Shown in pieces: positions 16,057 through 24,507 of a stretch of 64,000 nt of DNA (positions within the stretch are counted from its first letter, which is position 1; every line of letters starts with the position of its first letter). The position numbers were made by a program, and so were the translations under genes. The stretch covers positions 26,794 to 90,793 of the forward strand of contig CAKSKB010000010.1 of NCBI GenBank assembly GCA_934464705.1. Direction: 5' to 3'. Source of the DNA: an uncultured Clostridia bacterium (GTDB taxonomy: Bacteria > Bacillota > Clostridia > HGM11514). The notes beneath the pieces are model-generated. The model was not told the DNA's origin, made no database searches, and saw only the letters and a program-made list of their open reading frames with translations.

Positions 16057-17769
16057 ATGTATTACGCTGATTTAATTTACGAAAACGGCACAAAAGAAAG
16101 AATCACGCTTGAAACACAGCAGACCGAATACGGTATTTATGCGCATATTTCAAAGGAGGCTCTCGGATCAGGCATTGAATATATCAATTTCATGCCGGAG
16201 TTCGGCTCCGAGGAGGAAGGAAAGCCCGGATATATGGTTGCCCCGAGGGGAGGACCGTATGTCAACAGCACATATATGCTGTGCAGATTCAAGGGGCACA
16301 AGGACGGCGAGCAGGTTATCGAGGACAGCGCAATTGCGCTCTTCGGGGTCAAAAAATCCGACCTCTGTTTCGCCGCAATCGTTGAAGGCATGCGCCTTGA
16401 TTATGATACTATAATAGGAAAGAAAAACGGAAGATACTACATATATCCAAGATTTAAACTTGACGGCGATTGCCCGTACGAGGACATTTCGGTGCGGTAT
16501 CATATTCTTGATACATCCGCAGAATACAGCGATATGGCAAGGTGCTACCGCAATTACCGCCTCGGGCGGGGCGACTGCGTTCCGCTCAAAGAAAGAATAA
16601 AGGATAACCCGTATCTCGAATACGCCGCAAATGCAATGAATGTCAGAATACGCCTCGGCATGAAACCGATTCCGACGCCGGTAATGGAGCAGACGCCCGA
16701 AACGGAGCCGCCCATGTGCGTATGCTGCACCTTCGGCAGAATGAAGGATTTGATTGATGAGTTCAAGCGCCAAGGGATAGACCGTGCGGAATTTTGCATT
16801 ATAGGCTGGAATCACAAAGGTCACGACGGCAGATACCCGGCGATGTTTCCGGTTGAACCGAGCCTCGGCGGCGAGGAAGCACTTCGCAGCCTGATTAAAT
16901 ACGGACAGGAAAACGGCTATCAGATGACCTGCCATTCAAACAGTTCGGACGCATACTCGGTTTCCGAGATGTGGAACCGTGACGATATTCTGCAGCTCAA
17001 AAACGGTGAGATTTCTGTTGACCCCAACCCCTGGAGCGGCGGCAGAATGTATCAGCTTTGCCCGAAAATTGCAGAAGCACAGGCACAAAAACTTTTGCCG
17101 AAAATCGCAGAACTCGGATTTCGCGGTGTGCATTATATCGATGTGCTGTCGCTTCATCCGCCGCGCAAGTGTTACAGCAAAAAGCACCCTCTCACAAAGG
17201 CGGAATCCGCAGAATGTAACCGAAAAATCATGAAGCTTTCAAAAAAGCTTATGGGCGGTTTTTCATCGGAGGGCGGCTACGACACAAACATAGGCGAGCT
17301 GGATTTTGCTCTCGTTGTCCACCCGACACGGAAGCAGATAACAACAGAATTCTGCGACCGTGTTATTCCGCTTTGGGAGCTTGTGTATCACGGAATTGTG
17401 CTTCACAACACCTCGTGGGAAACAAGCGCATATGTGTGCGGCGAAAAAAACCGCGAATATTACCGTTCCGTTCTTAAAAACATAGAGTTCGGCGGGCGGC
17501 CGGTTGCGTATTTTCACAACGGTTTCAGCGGTCATCCCGAAGATTTGTATAACGGACTCAACACCGCCGACAACACCTCCATGGCAAAAAGCGTTGAAAA
17601 TATAAAACATATGTATGATTATTATAAAAAGCTTTCATATCTCCAGTTTGAATTTATGGAGGACCACCGTGAAATCTCGGACGGCGTTTTTGAAACAAAA
17701 TATTCAGACGGAACAAGAATTATCACAGATTACAACAATCTTGAATACAAAATAGAAAAACGGGGTTGA
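16057..17769 (+). CDS. DUF5696-like protein, candidate TIM-barrel glycosidase
   Basis: The start is placed at 16057, where GAAAGGAAA precedes ATG; the frame is open further upstream but without coding character. The product has 570 aa and no signal peptide. Residues 1-200 form a beta-sandwich-like region. From about 220 a barrel-like region shows strands and acidic ends such as CCTFGRMKDLIDEFKRQGID, FCIIGWNHKGHDGRYP, GYQMTCHSNSSDAY, RGVHYIDVLSLHPPRKCY and MGGFSSEGGYD. It resembles the DUF5696 and GH101-related barrels by recall only. Candidate catalytic acids are the Asp in HYIDVLS and the Glu in SSEGGYD. It is followed by a ThuA gene that has its own promoter. Substrate unknown. Confidence 0.6.
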   Translation: MYYADLIYENGTKERITLETQQTEYGIYAHISKEALGSGIEYINFMPEFGSEEEGKPGYMVAPRGGPYVNSTYMLCRFKGHKDGEQVIEDSAIALFGVKKSDLCFAAIVEGMRLDYDTIIGKKNGRYYIYPRFKLDGDCPYEDISVRYHILDTSAEYSDMARCYRNYRLGRGDCVPLKERIKDNPYLEYAANAMNVRIRLGMKPIPTPVMEQTPETEPPMCVCCTFGRMKDLIDEFKRQGIDRAEFCIIGWNHKGHDGRYPAMFPVEPSLGGEEALRSLIKYGQENGYQMTCHSNSSDAYSVSEMWNRDDILQLKNGEISVDPNPWSGGRMYQLCPKIAEAQAQKLLPKIAELGFRGVHYIDVLSLHPPRKCYSKKHPLTKAESAECNRKIMKLSKKLMGGFSSEGGYDTNIGELDFALVVHPTRKQITTEFCDRVIPLWELVYHGIVLHNTSWETSAYVCGEKNREYYRSVLKNIEFGGRPVAYFHNGFSGHPEDLYNGLNTADNTSMAKSVENIKHMYDYYKKLSYLQFEFMEDHREISDGVFETKYSDGTRIITDYNNLEYKIEKRG

Positions 17770-17794
17770 CAAAACGCATTTTCCTGTGTATAAT
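17766..17794 (+). promoter_or_regulatory. Perfect sigma-A promoter overlapping the upstream stop codon
   Basis: TTGACA and TATAAT, both exact, are 17 nt apart. The -35 box contains the TGA stop of the preceding gene (17767-17769). It drives the ThuA gene starting at 17830. Confidence 0.9.
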
Positions 17795-17829
17795 TAAATT
17801 GAATTTTTTACTAAAAGGAGTATCCTGCA

Positions 17830-18543
17830 ATGATAAGAGTTTTGGTGTGGAATGAATTTATTCATGAAAAAGAACAGGAAAATGTTAAAAAAATCTATCC
17901 GAACGGTATTCACAATGCCATAAAAGATTTTCTGGAATGTGACGATATTTCGGTAAAAACCGCTACGCTCGATGATGAGCACTGCGGAATTACGGACGAA
18001 ATTTTAGCCGAAACCGATGTTCTTTTGTGGTGGGGACACATGGCACATCACAAGGTACCGGACGATGTTGCGATTTCGGTTCAGCAGGCGGTTCTTAAGG
18101 GTATGGGCTTTATTGCGCTTCATTCGGGGCATCATTCAAAGCCGTTCAAGCGCCTTATGGGCACAACCTGCAACCTCAGCTGGCGTGAAGACGGCGATTT
18201 TGAAAGAGTGTGGGTTCTTGACCACGCACACCCAATCACCAAGGATTTGGGAAGATATATCGAAATCGAGCACGAAGAAATGTACGGTGAACCCTTCGGG
18301 ATTCCCGAACCCGACAAGCTGCTCATGATAGGCTGGTACGAAGGCGGAGAAGTGTTCCGCTCGGGATGCGTTTACCACAGAGGAAACGGCAAGATATTCT
18401 ATTTCCAGCCAGGTCACGAATCATATCCTACATATTATAACAAGGATGTGCAGAAGGTAATAAAAAATGCCGTGCGCTGGGCAGCGCCCTCGTACCGTGT
18501 TGACGACCTCCCCTGCCCGATGGTTACAAAAATAGGAAAATAA
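17830..18543 (+). CDS. ThuA-domain protein (trehalose-utilisation-like)
   Basis: 237 aa with the class-I glutamine-amidotransferase-like fold of ThuA proteins: IRVLVWNEFIHEKEQENV at the N terminus, LLWWGHMAHHKV near residue 63, MGFIALHSGHHSKPFKRLMG near 98, and FYFQPGHESYPTYYN near 195. ThuA in rhizobia is linked to conversion of 3-keto-trehalose-type sugars. In Bacillota such genes often accompany Gfo/Idh oxidoreductases and glycosidases. Here it follows the DUF5696-like gene. The ribosome-binding site is AAAGGAG, about 9 nt before the ATG. The exact reaction is not known. Confidence 0.85.
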   Translation: MIRVLVWNEFIHEKEQENVKKIYPNGIHNAIKDFLECDDISVKTATLDDEHCGITDEILAETDVLLWWGHMAHHKVPDDVAISVQQAVLKGMGFIALHSGHHSKPFKRLMGTTCNLSWREDGDFERVWVLDHAHPITKDLGRYIEIEHEEMYGEPFGIPEPDKLLMIGWYEGGEVFRSGCVYHRGNGKIFYFQPGHESYPTYYNKDVQKVIKNAVRWAAPSYRVDDLPCPMVTKIGK

Positions 18544-18550
18544 TAAAATT

Positions 18551-18600
18551 CCCCATGCCGCTGCGGTTCAGGAAAAGCGGCATGGGGTTTATTTTTTATT
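18551..18600. terminator. Bidirectional intrinsic terminator
   Basis: A 12-bp perfect stem (CCCCATGCCGCT / AGCGGCATGGGG) is followed by TTTATTTTTTATT on the + strand, and by a T-rich run on the - strand. It separates the ThuA gene from the convergent HD-domain gene. Confidence 0.9.
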
Positions 18601-18605
18601 AAAAG

Positions 18606-19100
18606 CTATTCCGCACGCAAATACATGGACTGCAGCAATCGGATTCCCGATGAGGTTCTGAATATATTTTTCTCCGCACTCTTAATTGCGGCAATTGTAT
18701 ATCCGCTTTCGTCCGCATTGACAAGAAAATCGGCCTCCAGTAAAATCCGATAATCAAGCCCGACTGCATTTTCGTAAGTATGATGGTGAGCGGCAAGCCA
18801 CGAAATACGCTGTATATCCTCCTCCGGCACAGATAAATCCGCAAAAAATGCTTCAACGAGCGGCGGACTTTCGCGCTCCTGATTCTTACCGTTCGTGTTG
18901 CCGTACTTTTTGCGGCAAAGAGGGCACGCAATATCATGAACAACAGCCGCAAGTTCAAGAACCTGCTGCGTGTGTGCGTCAAGTTTTTCCTGTTTTCCAA
19001 TCGTTTCGGCAAACGCCCAAACCTTCATAAAATGAGCAATATCGTGCAGATTGCCCTCATAAAATTCAATCATTTTTTCAACGGCAGATGTGATAATCAT
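18606..19100 (-). CDS. HD-domain phosphohydrolase-like protein
   Basis: 164 aa, with metal-binding residues of a small HD domain in order: NLHDIAHFMKVWAFAE (residues 17-32), AAVVHDIACPLC (about 51, the HD pair) and SWLAAHHHTYENAVGLDY (about 99-116), then LLEADFLVN (the final Asp). Such stand-alone HD proteins cleave phosphoester bonds in nucleotides or related molecules; the substrate cannot be inferred. AGGAGG lies 7 nt before the ATG. It is 12 nt downstream of ogt and so likely co-transcribed with it. Confidence 0.82.
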   Translation of the reverse strand: MIITSAVEKMIEFYEGNLHDIAHFMKVWAFAETIGKQEKLDAHTQQVLELAAVVHDIACPLCRKKYGNTNGKNQERESPPLVEAFFADLSVPEEDIQRISWLAAHHHTYENAVGLDYRILLEADFLVNADESGYTIAAIKSAEKNIFRTSSGIRLLQSMYLRAE

Positions 19101-19112
19101 ATATTTACCTCC

Positions 19113-19646
19113 TCAAAGCGCAGTCCCTTTCTTCGGTACGAAAAAGCCGCTCATATCGGCTTGCTCAAGCTCCAAAAGTTTGATTTTCCGTTCTATTCCC
19201 CCGGCATAACCGGTTAAACTTCCGTTTGTTCCGACCACCCTGTGGCACGGCACAATAATCGAAATCGGATTATGTCCCACAGCGCCGCCTACAGCCTGTG
19301 CAGACATACTTTCGATTCCCTTTTGTGCGGCAATTTTATCAGCAATTTCTCCGTAAGTCATGGTTTTTCCGTAAGGAATTGTCAGAAGTATTTCCCATAC
19401 GGTTTTTCGGAAAGGAGAAGCGTTAAAAGACAGCGGCGGCATAAAGCCGGGATTTCTGCCCGAAAAATATATATCGAGCCATTTGACGGTTTCATCAAAA
19501 ACCGGCAGCCTATCTTGTTTGTATTCATTCGGCAGATTATCACCGAAATACTTTTGACCGTCAAACCACAACCCCGTAAGCGCCTCGCTGCTCCCTGCAA
19601 GCGTTATTACGCCGAGCGGTGAATTGTATTTACATATATAAGTCAT
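19113..19646 (-). CDS. ogt: Methylated-DNA-protein-cysteine methyltransferase (Ogt type)
   Basis: 177 aa. The C-terminal DNA-binding/methyl-acceptor domain is complete: FRKTVWEILLTIPYGKTMTY (79-98), AVGGAVGHNPISIIVPCHRV (118-137) with acceptor Cys134, and the arginine-finger-like TGYAGGIERK. It repairs O6-methylguanine by suicidal transfer of the methyl group. The N-terminal domain is short, as in Ogt proteins. GGGGGG lies before the ATG. It heads a two-gene unit with the HD protein. Confidence 0.95.
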   Translation of the reverse strand: MTYICKYNSPLGVITLAGSSEALTGLWFDGQKYFGDNLPNEYKQDRLPVFDETVKWLDIYFSGRNPGFMPPLSFNASPFRKTVWEILLTIPYGKTMTYGEIADKIAAQKGIESMSAQAVGGAVGHNPISIIVPCHRVVGTNGSLTGYAGGIERKIKLLELEQADMSGFFVPKKGTAL

Positions 19647-19668
19647 TATATTCCCCCCATTTTAACAA

Positions 19669-19696
19669 AAATCCGCCCGGAATACCGGGCGGATTT
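19669..19696 (-). terminator. Terminator of the rpsF-ssb-rpsR operon
   Basis: A perfect 12-bp stem (AAATCCGCCCGG / CCGGGCGGATTT) is followed on the minus strand by TTTTTGTT. Confidence 0.92.
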
Positions 19697-19707
19697 CAAA
19701 TTTACAA

Positions 19708-19953
19708 TCAATCGGTTGTGAAAGGCAGAAGCGCAATGTGCCTTGCCCTCTTGATAGCTTCGGTAAGCTGTCTCTGATGCAGAGCGCATGTACCTGTAAT
19801 TCTGCGGGGCAGAATCTTTGCTCTGTCGGAAATATATCTGCGAAGCTTAGCGGCATCCTTATAATCGATACCCTCAACCTTTTCTACACAAAAAGCACAA
19901 ACCTTTTTCTTAGGCTTACGGCTTCTCATAGGTCTCTGTTCTCTTTCAGCCAT
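19708..19953 (-). CDS. rpsR: 30S ribosomal protein S18
   Basis: 81 aa from an ATG at 19953 preceded by GGAGG (8 nt); a TTG five codons earlier overlaps the ribosome-binding site and is rejected. The protein carries the S18 hallmarks KKKVCAFCVEK, DYKDAAKLRRYISDRAKILP and RRITGTCALHQRQLTEAIKR. S18 binds S6 on the platform of the small subunit. CxxC near the N terminus indicates the zinc-type paralogue. It is the last gene of the conserved rpsF-ssb-rpsR operon. Confidence 0.98.
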   Translation of the reverse strand: MAEREQRPMRSRKPKKKVCAFCVEKVEGIDYKDAAKLRRYISDRAKILPRRITGTCALHQRQLTEAIKRARHIALLPFTTD

Positions 19954-19978
19954 TTTAAATTCCTCCAATCCTTAATAA

Positions 19979-20434
19979 TTAAAACGGAAGATCTGCATCG
20001 TCAACCGGCATAAAATTATCGTCAAAAGAATCGTTTACGGGCTTTGACGGTGCCGGCGGAACCGAAGACGACGCAGGCGACTGTGCAACAGGCGCCGGAG
20101 CGGAATCTCTTTCCTTCTTGCTTTCACCGAAGTGAACTTCCTCGGCAACAACATCCATACCGTACTGAGTTTTGCCGTCCTTATCCTCCCATCTTCTCGA
20201 CTGGAGTGAGCCGACAACAACCATAAGCTGACCCTTTTTGAACCATTTACCGACAAATTCTGCCGTAGAACGGAAAGCGACGATATTTATAAAATCGGCT
20301 TGTCTTTCCTCGCCCTGCTTAACATAGCTTCTCTGAACGGCGAGCGAAAATCTGACAACCGCAACCCCTGCCGTGCTGTAACGCATTTCAGGGTCATTAG
20401 TCAGCCTTCCCATCAACATAACTTTATTCAGCAT
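19979..20434 (-). CDS. ssb: Single-stranded DNA-binding protein
   Basis: The start at 20434 has GGGAGG about 10 nt upstream and gives 151 aa. The N-terminal OB fold (residues 1-105) shows NKVMLMGRLTNDPEMRYS, VVRFSLAVQR, ADFINIVAF, and VVVGSLQSRRWEDKDG. A low-complexity linker rich in Pro, Ala and Ser follows, and the acidic tip DDADLPF is the standard docking peptide for replication and repair proteins. It lies between rpsF and rpsR as in most Bacillota. Confidence 0.98.
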   Translation of the reverse strand: MLNKVMLMGRLTNDPEMRYSTAGVAVVRFSLAVQRSYVKQGEERQADFINIVAFRSTAEFVGKWFKKGQLMVVVGSLQSRRWEDKDGKTQYGMDVVAEEVHFGESKKERDSAPAPVAQSPASSSVPPAPSKPVNDSFDDNFMPVDDADLPF

Positions 20435-20482
20435 AAAATAATAACCTCCCGCTATGCGGTTCAAAACCGCTGTCCAAGCAAC

Positions 20483-20773
20483 TTACTTCTTGATAACAAT
20501 ACTTCTCATAACGCCGTCAGTAATCTTGTAGATTCTTTCAAGTTCTGCCGGGAAATCGGGCTTTGAACTGAATTCAGCAAGAACATAAAAGCCGTCTTCA
20601 AAGTCATTGATAGGATATGCAAGTCTTCTTTTACCCCAAACATCAACATTTTCGAGTGTACCTGCAGATTCAATCAATGATGAGAATTTGTCAACAAGCG
20701 CCTGGGTTTCCTCCTCGGATAAAGAGGGATTCAGAACGAAAATCGTTTCATACTTGTTAATAACTTCTACCAT
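20483..20773 (-). CDS. rpsF: 30S ribosomal protein S6
   Basis: 96 aa with the S6 fold: KYETIFVLNPSLSEEE at the N terminus, WGKRRLAYPINDFEDGFYVL near residue 47, and a C-terminal RIYKITDGVMRSIVIKK. It partners S18. The start is ATG behind AAGGAGGTGA. It heads the operon, and a consensus promoter lies in the tail of the upstream murI gene. Confidence 0.98.
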   Translation of the reverse strand: MVEVINKYETIFVLNPSLSEEETQALVDKFSSLIESAGTLENVDVWGKRRLAYPINDFEDGFYVLAEFSSKPDFPAELERIYKITDGVMRSIVIKK

Positions 20774-20774
20774 T

Positions 20775-20832
20775 TACTTCACCTCCTTCTGGACTTTGGC
20801 CCCGCCAAGCGGAGCAAGGATTAAATTACATG
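20775..20832 (-). promoter_or_regulatory. Possible S6:S18 autoregulatory leader hairpin
   Basis: Between the promoter and rpsF the transcript can form GCTCCGC-TT-GGCGGGGC, a GC-rich hairpin whose left arm contains CCG, the trinucleotide bound by the S6:S18 complex in known leaders of this operon. It is a short match only and the bulge geometry was not modelled. Confidence 0.4.
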
Positions 20833-20839
20833 CATATTA

Positions 20840-20868
20840 ATTATACTATATTTTTTTCCAAATGTCAA
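20840..20868 (-). promoter_or_regulatory. Perfect sigma-A promoter of rpsF-ssb-rpsR
   Basis: TTGACA and TATAAT on the minus strand are 17 nt apart. The -35 box overlaps the murI stop codon. Confidence 0.92.
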
Positions 20869-21638
20869 CATTTTTTTGCGCTTTGGAGCAATTTTTTTGA
20901 AAGCGAAATTATTTCGGGGGTTCCGAGGCTGTTGATTATCTCAACCGAGCCGCATATGCCGGGCTTTTTTTTCAATCCGGATTCCGAAAGCCGTCTTTTG
21001 GTTTCCTTTGCGGTGCCGCGGCCGCCGTCAAATATCTTAACGGTTTCCCCCATTATTTCGGCAATTTCATTCTTCACAAACGGATAATGCGTACAGCCGA
21101 GAACCACCGAATCCACCTTTCCTACATACGGAGAAAGAATTTCTTCAAGATATTCCCTTGTTTTTGCGCTGTGGGTTTCGCCCTTTTCGATAAGCCCCGC
21201 AAGCTCCGTTGCCGCAAGCGGAATAACGGCTGCACGGTCCGAAAAATGCGAAACAAGCTCACAGAACTTCTCTTCATGCACCGTAACCGCTGTTGCCATG
21301 CACAGCACAACCGAATCCTTTTTATATTCAATCGCCGGCTTTATGGCAGGCTCAATCCCGATTACCGGCATATCGTAAATTTCCCTTAAATCGTTTATTG
21401 CGGCGCTCGTTGCGGTATTGCACGCAACAACAATCGCCTTTGCCCCCATATCGGCAAGCATTTTTATATTTTTGAGAGTCAGTCTGCGCACATCGTCAAC
21501 CGGTCTGTTGCCGTAAGGCGCATTTGCGGAATCGCCGAAATAAACGAAATCCTCTTCGGGCATATAAGAAATCAGTTCCCCGAGAACACTTATTCCGCCG
21601 ATCCCGGAATCAAAAACTCCTATAAATCCGGGCTTCAT
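20865..21638 (-). CDS. murI: Glutamate racemase
   Basis: The start at 21638 has GGAAGGT upstream and gives 257 aa, normal for the family. It makes D-glutamate for peptidoglycan. Both catalytic cysteines are present: Cys73 in AIVVACNTATS and Cys181 in VVLGCTHYPF. The substrate-binding FDSGIGG (residues 9-15), the FGDSANAPYG segment and GIEPAIKPA are also intact. The gene ends at the rpsF promoter and starts about 70 nt from the GH3 gene stop, with no clear terminator between them. Confidence 0.97.
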   Translation of the reverse strand: MKPGFIGVFDSGIGGISVLGELISYMPEEDFVYFGDSANAPYGNRPVDDVRRLTLKNIKMLADMGAKAIVVACNTATSAAINDLREIYDMPVIGIEPAIKPAIEYKKDSVVLCMATAVTVHEEKFCELVSHFSDRAAVIPLAATELAGLIEKGETHSAKTREYLEEILSPYVGKVDSVVLGCTHYPFVKNEIAEIMGETVKIFDGGRGTAKETKRRLSESGLKKKPGICGSVEIINSLGTPEIISLSKKLLQSAKKC

Positions 21639-21707
21639 AATATTACCTTCCAACAAAATAGTTTCGAGTATTATTATACAACACTTCGGCGTATTTTGCA
21701 ATAGCTT

Positions 21708-24362
21708 TTAAAAGTTTTTCCTGAACTCAATTCTTTTTATCCGCACAGCATGCGCCTTATCAAAGCGTATTTTGTTCTCGCCGCATCTCAGCCATGCCGC
21801 GCGGCATATAACGGCGGAATCGGTATTTCCTTTAAATGTTGCGTTAACCCTGCCGCTGCCTATTTCGGCGGTCATATTATACTGCGCAAGTTCATCGCCG
21901 CCCGCCGAAACCTCAATCGCATATATGTAACAGCCTTCCTCCGAAACCGTAACACTGCAGCAATCCTGCGGATTTTCAACAACTGCGGCGGTTTGGGATT
22001 TTGAAAACTTATCCGCATAATTTTCAAAATATTCGGGTCTGCATTTTTCCGAAACATCACAGGCGTTCATCGCAAAACGGCAGATATCCTCCGCATTTCT
22101 CTGAAGTTCCGCCCGGGTAACCGCTCCGTCGGCAAGTTTTTTCATAATTTCCGCCGACTTTTCCTCTGAAGAAAGACAAACCATGCACAGGTCGTTCTGC
22201 GCCTTTATAAGCTCGGTGAGGTCATCAAGACTGCCCTTTTCATTCTCATTTGAGTTCATAAGAGCCCACCAGTCGGTCATCACGATGCCGTCAAAGCCCC
22301 ACTCATCGCGGAGAATCTTCTTTAAAATATAATAGTTATTCGACATCCACACTCCGTTGACCTTGTTATACGAAGTCATAATTGCTCTCACGCCGCTGTT
22401 TTTCACGGCAATTTCAAAGCATTTAAGATAAATTTCCCTGAGCGCTCTTTCCGATACAACCGAATTTACCGTTCTTCTTGCCGCCTCCTGATTGTTCGCC
22501 GCAAAATGCTTTATAACCGCAGTGTGACCGCACCGTGCTATGCCGTCCGAAATTGCCGAAGCTATGCTCCCGGAAATCAGCGGGTCCTCGCTGAAATACT
22601 CGAAATTTCTGCCGCAAAGCGGATAGCGGTGAATGTTCATTCCGGGTCCCAAAAGAGCATCTATATTATTTGCCGTCATTTCTGCGCCAAGACACTCTGC
22701 AAGGTCAGCAATCAAAGCAGTGTCCCATGTTGACGCAAGCGAAATCCCGGCAGGAATACTGACGGCGGAAACACCGCTGTCCATTCTGATACCGGAAGGG
22801 CCGTCAGTGCCGCACAGCACCGGTATTTCATACTTGTAAAGCCGCCCGGTAACTCCGCCGAAAGCGCATCCCGTACCGGGTGTAACCTTCGGCGTTGCCC
22901 CTTCTCCCCTTATGATACAGCATAAGTCCTCATCGGAAAGCTGCGCAATAAAGTCCTTCATATGGGCTTTGCCGCATTTTACATCGGAAAGCTTTATTCC
23001 TCTGCCGCCGGTCTGAGGTATTTCCTCCGGAAGCTCATATTCACCCTTCGGAACTATAACCGGAAGCTTATTTTCCGGAACGGCTTCATATTTTATTTTA
23101 CCGTTTTCCGAAACAATTCTCATAAAACTTTCATTCACCGGAATCACCGTACCGCAGTTTTTTGTAACAACGGTTTCGGGCAGTTTGACGCTTAAAACCT
23201 CCTCCGCATCACGCACATTTCTGCCTGCGAATATTTCATATTCTCCGCTCTCAAGCACAAAACAGCCCTTGTTTCCGCTTGCTCCGCTGTCGTCAAAGGA
23301 GGCAATATCCTTCAAATCAAATCTCAAATCAAACGACTGCTGCTCCCCGGGGTTAAGATTCACGGTTTTTGCAAAAGAAACAAGCACTCTTTCGGGCTTT
23401 CCCAAAGTTCCCTGCGGCGCTTTGCAGTACACCTGAACGGTTTCCTTTCCGATGTAATTCCCCGTATTTTTCACCGTTGCTTTAAGATTTACCGTCATTC
23501 CGGTGCAGTCGGCGAACACTTCGGTTTCAAAGCTTGTATACGAAAGCCCGAACCCGAACGGAAACATAACGGAATCCTTTTTAAATGTTTCAAAATAGCG
23601 GTATCCCACATGAATATCCTCGTTATACACAACTCTTTCTTGATTCCCGAAATCGCTGTGCCCGGGGTAATCGGAAAGTTCATGCGCAACGGTATCCGTA
23701 AGCCTTCCGGAGGGCACGCTGTCGCCCGCAAGAACATCCGCCGCTGCCCTTCCGCCTTCCATACCGCCCTGCCAAATTATAAGAACGGATTTGATTCCGT
23801 ACTTTTCAATCCACCCAAAATCCATAAGACCGCCGATGTTGAGCACAACACATACATCATCAAAAAACCGCCTTACACACCCGAGCATATTCTCCTCAAT
23901 ATCGGTAAGATACCAGCCGCCCTTTTTACAGCCGAAATCATACCCTTCACCCGTACATCTGCCGATGAACACAACCGCCTTTTCCGAATTTTTCCGTGCG
24001 TTTTTTACAAGTTCATCGTCAATCGGCATTTCCGGCTGCGACCACGGCATTTTTCCCCAATCTTCGCCGCTTGTAAACGGATGGCGGTCAATCCAGTTTT
24101 TATATATTTCCGCCAACTCCCGATTTAGGTTAATGTTTTTCTTTTCCGCAAGCGAATCTATAATGTTTGTTGTGTAGTCGACATTCACCATTCCGCCGGA
24201 GCCGACACCCGATTTATAGTAATCCCTCTGAAATCTCCCGAAAAGCGAAACGCCGGAACCTCCGAGCGGCAAAACGCCGTCATCGTTTTTAAGAAGTACA
24301 CACCCTTCCGCCGCCGCAATGCGGCACTTATCGCAAAACTCTTTCATATTATAATTTTTCAC
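21708..24362 (-). CDS. GH3 beta-glucosidase with permuted domain order
   Basis: A GTG at 24362 with GGAGG 9 nt upstream gives 884 aa. Domain order is unusual. Residues about 10-260 form the alpha/beta sandwich normally found second (AAEGCVLLKNDDGVLPL, GVGSGGMVNVDY, YRYFETFKKDSVMFPFGFGL). A fibronectin-III-like domain follows (about 270-385). Only then comes the TIM barrel (about 450-780) with VLCGTDGPSGIRM, GPGMNIHRYPLCGRNFEYFS, VIKHFAANNQE and the nucleophile in IVMTDWWA (Asp codon at 22272-22274). A C-terminal beta domain may bind sugar. Permuted GH3 enzymes are known from Ruminococcus and Butyrivibrio. No signal peptide, so it is cytoplasmic and acts on imported beta-glucosides. It has its own promoter. 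Confidence 0.93.
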   Translation of the reverse strand: MKNYNMKEFCDKCRIAAAEGCVLLKNDDGVLPLGGSGVSLFGRFQRDYYKSGVGSGGMVNVDYTTNIIDSLAEKKNINLNRELAEIYKNWIDRHPFTSGEDWGKMPWSQPEMPIDDELVKNARKNSEKAVVFIGRCTGEGYDFGCKKGGWYLTDIEENMLGCVRRFFDDVCVVLNIGGLMDFGWIEKYGIKSVLIIWQGGMEGGRAAADVLAGDSVPSGRLTDTVAHELSDYPGHSDFGNQERVVYNEDIHVGYRYFETFKKDSVMFPFGFGLSYTSFETEVFADCTGMTVNLKATVKNTGNYIGKETVQVYCKAPQGTLGKPERVLVSFAKTVNLNPGEQQSFDLRFDLKDIASFDDSGASGNKGCFVLESGEYEIFAGRNVRDAEEVLSVKLPETVVTKNCGTVIPVNESFMRIVSENGKIKYEAVPENKLPVIVPKGEYELPEEIPQTGGRGIKLSDVKCGKAHMKDFIAQLSDEDLCCIIRGEGATPKVTPGTGCAFGGVTGRLYKYEIPVLCGTDGPSGIRMDSGVSAVSIPAGISLASTWDTALIADLAECLGAEMTANNIDALLGPGMNIHRYPLCGRNFEYFSEDPLISGSIASAISDGIARCGHTAVIKHFAANNQEAARRTVNSVVSERALREIYLKCFEIAVKNSGVRAIMTSYNKVNGVWMSNNYYILKKILRDEWGFDGIVMTDWWALMNSNENEKGSLDDLTELIKAQNDLCMVCLSSEEKSAEIMKKLADGAVTRAELQRNAEDICRFAMNACDVSEKCRPEYFENYADKFSKSQTAAVVENPQDCCSVTVSEEGCYIYAIEVSAGGDELAQYNMTAEIGSGRVNATFKGNTDSAVICRAAWLRCGENKIRFDKAHAVRIKRIEFRKNF

Positions 24363-24387
24363 AGTACAAAACCTCCGTTTCGTAAAT

Positions 24388-24416
24388 ATTATATCAAAAC
24401 GAAACATCAAATTCAA
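24388..24416 (-). promoter_or_regulatory. Sigma-A promoter of the GH3 gene
   Basis: TTGAAT and TATAAT on the minus strand are 17 nt apart, placing transcription start about 18 nt before the GTG start. Confidence 0.85.
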
Positions 24417-24507
24417 ACGCTATTTTGATATTACGGAACTTTTGAAAATCAATTTGCGAATATTATTCCGCACGGACAAATACAATCAAATGAAGGAGAT
24501 GATTTTT

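Noticed and set aside
16168..16935. A 255-codon minus-strand frame inside the DUF5696-like gene
   Set aside because: Antisense shadow without a ribosome-binding site; the plus-strand protein has coherent fold-like motifs.
18551..18600. Small RNA gene in the ThuA-HD gap
   Set aside because: The hairpin with T-rich tails on both strands is fully explained as a bidirectional terminator.
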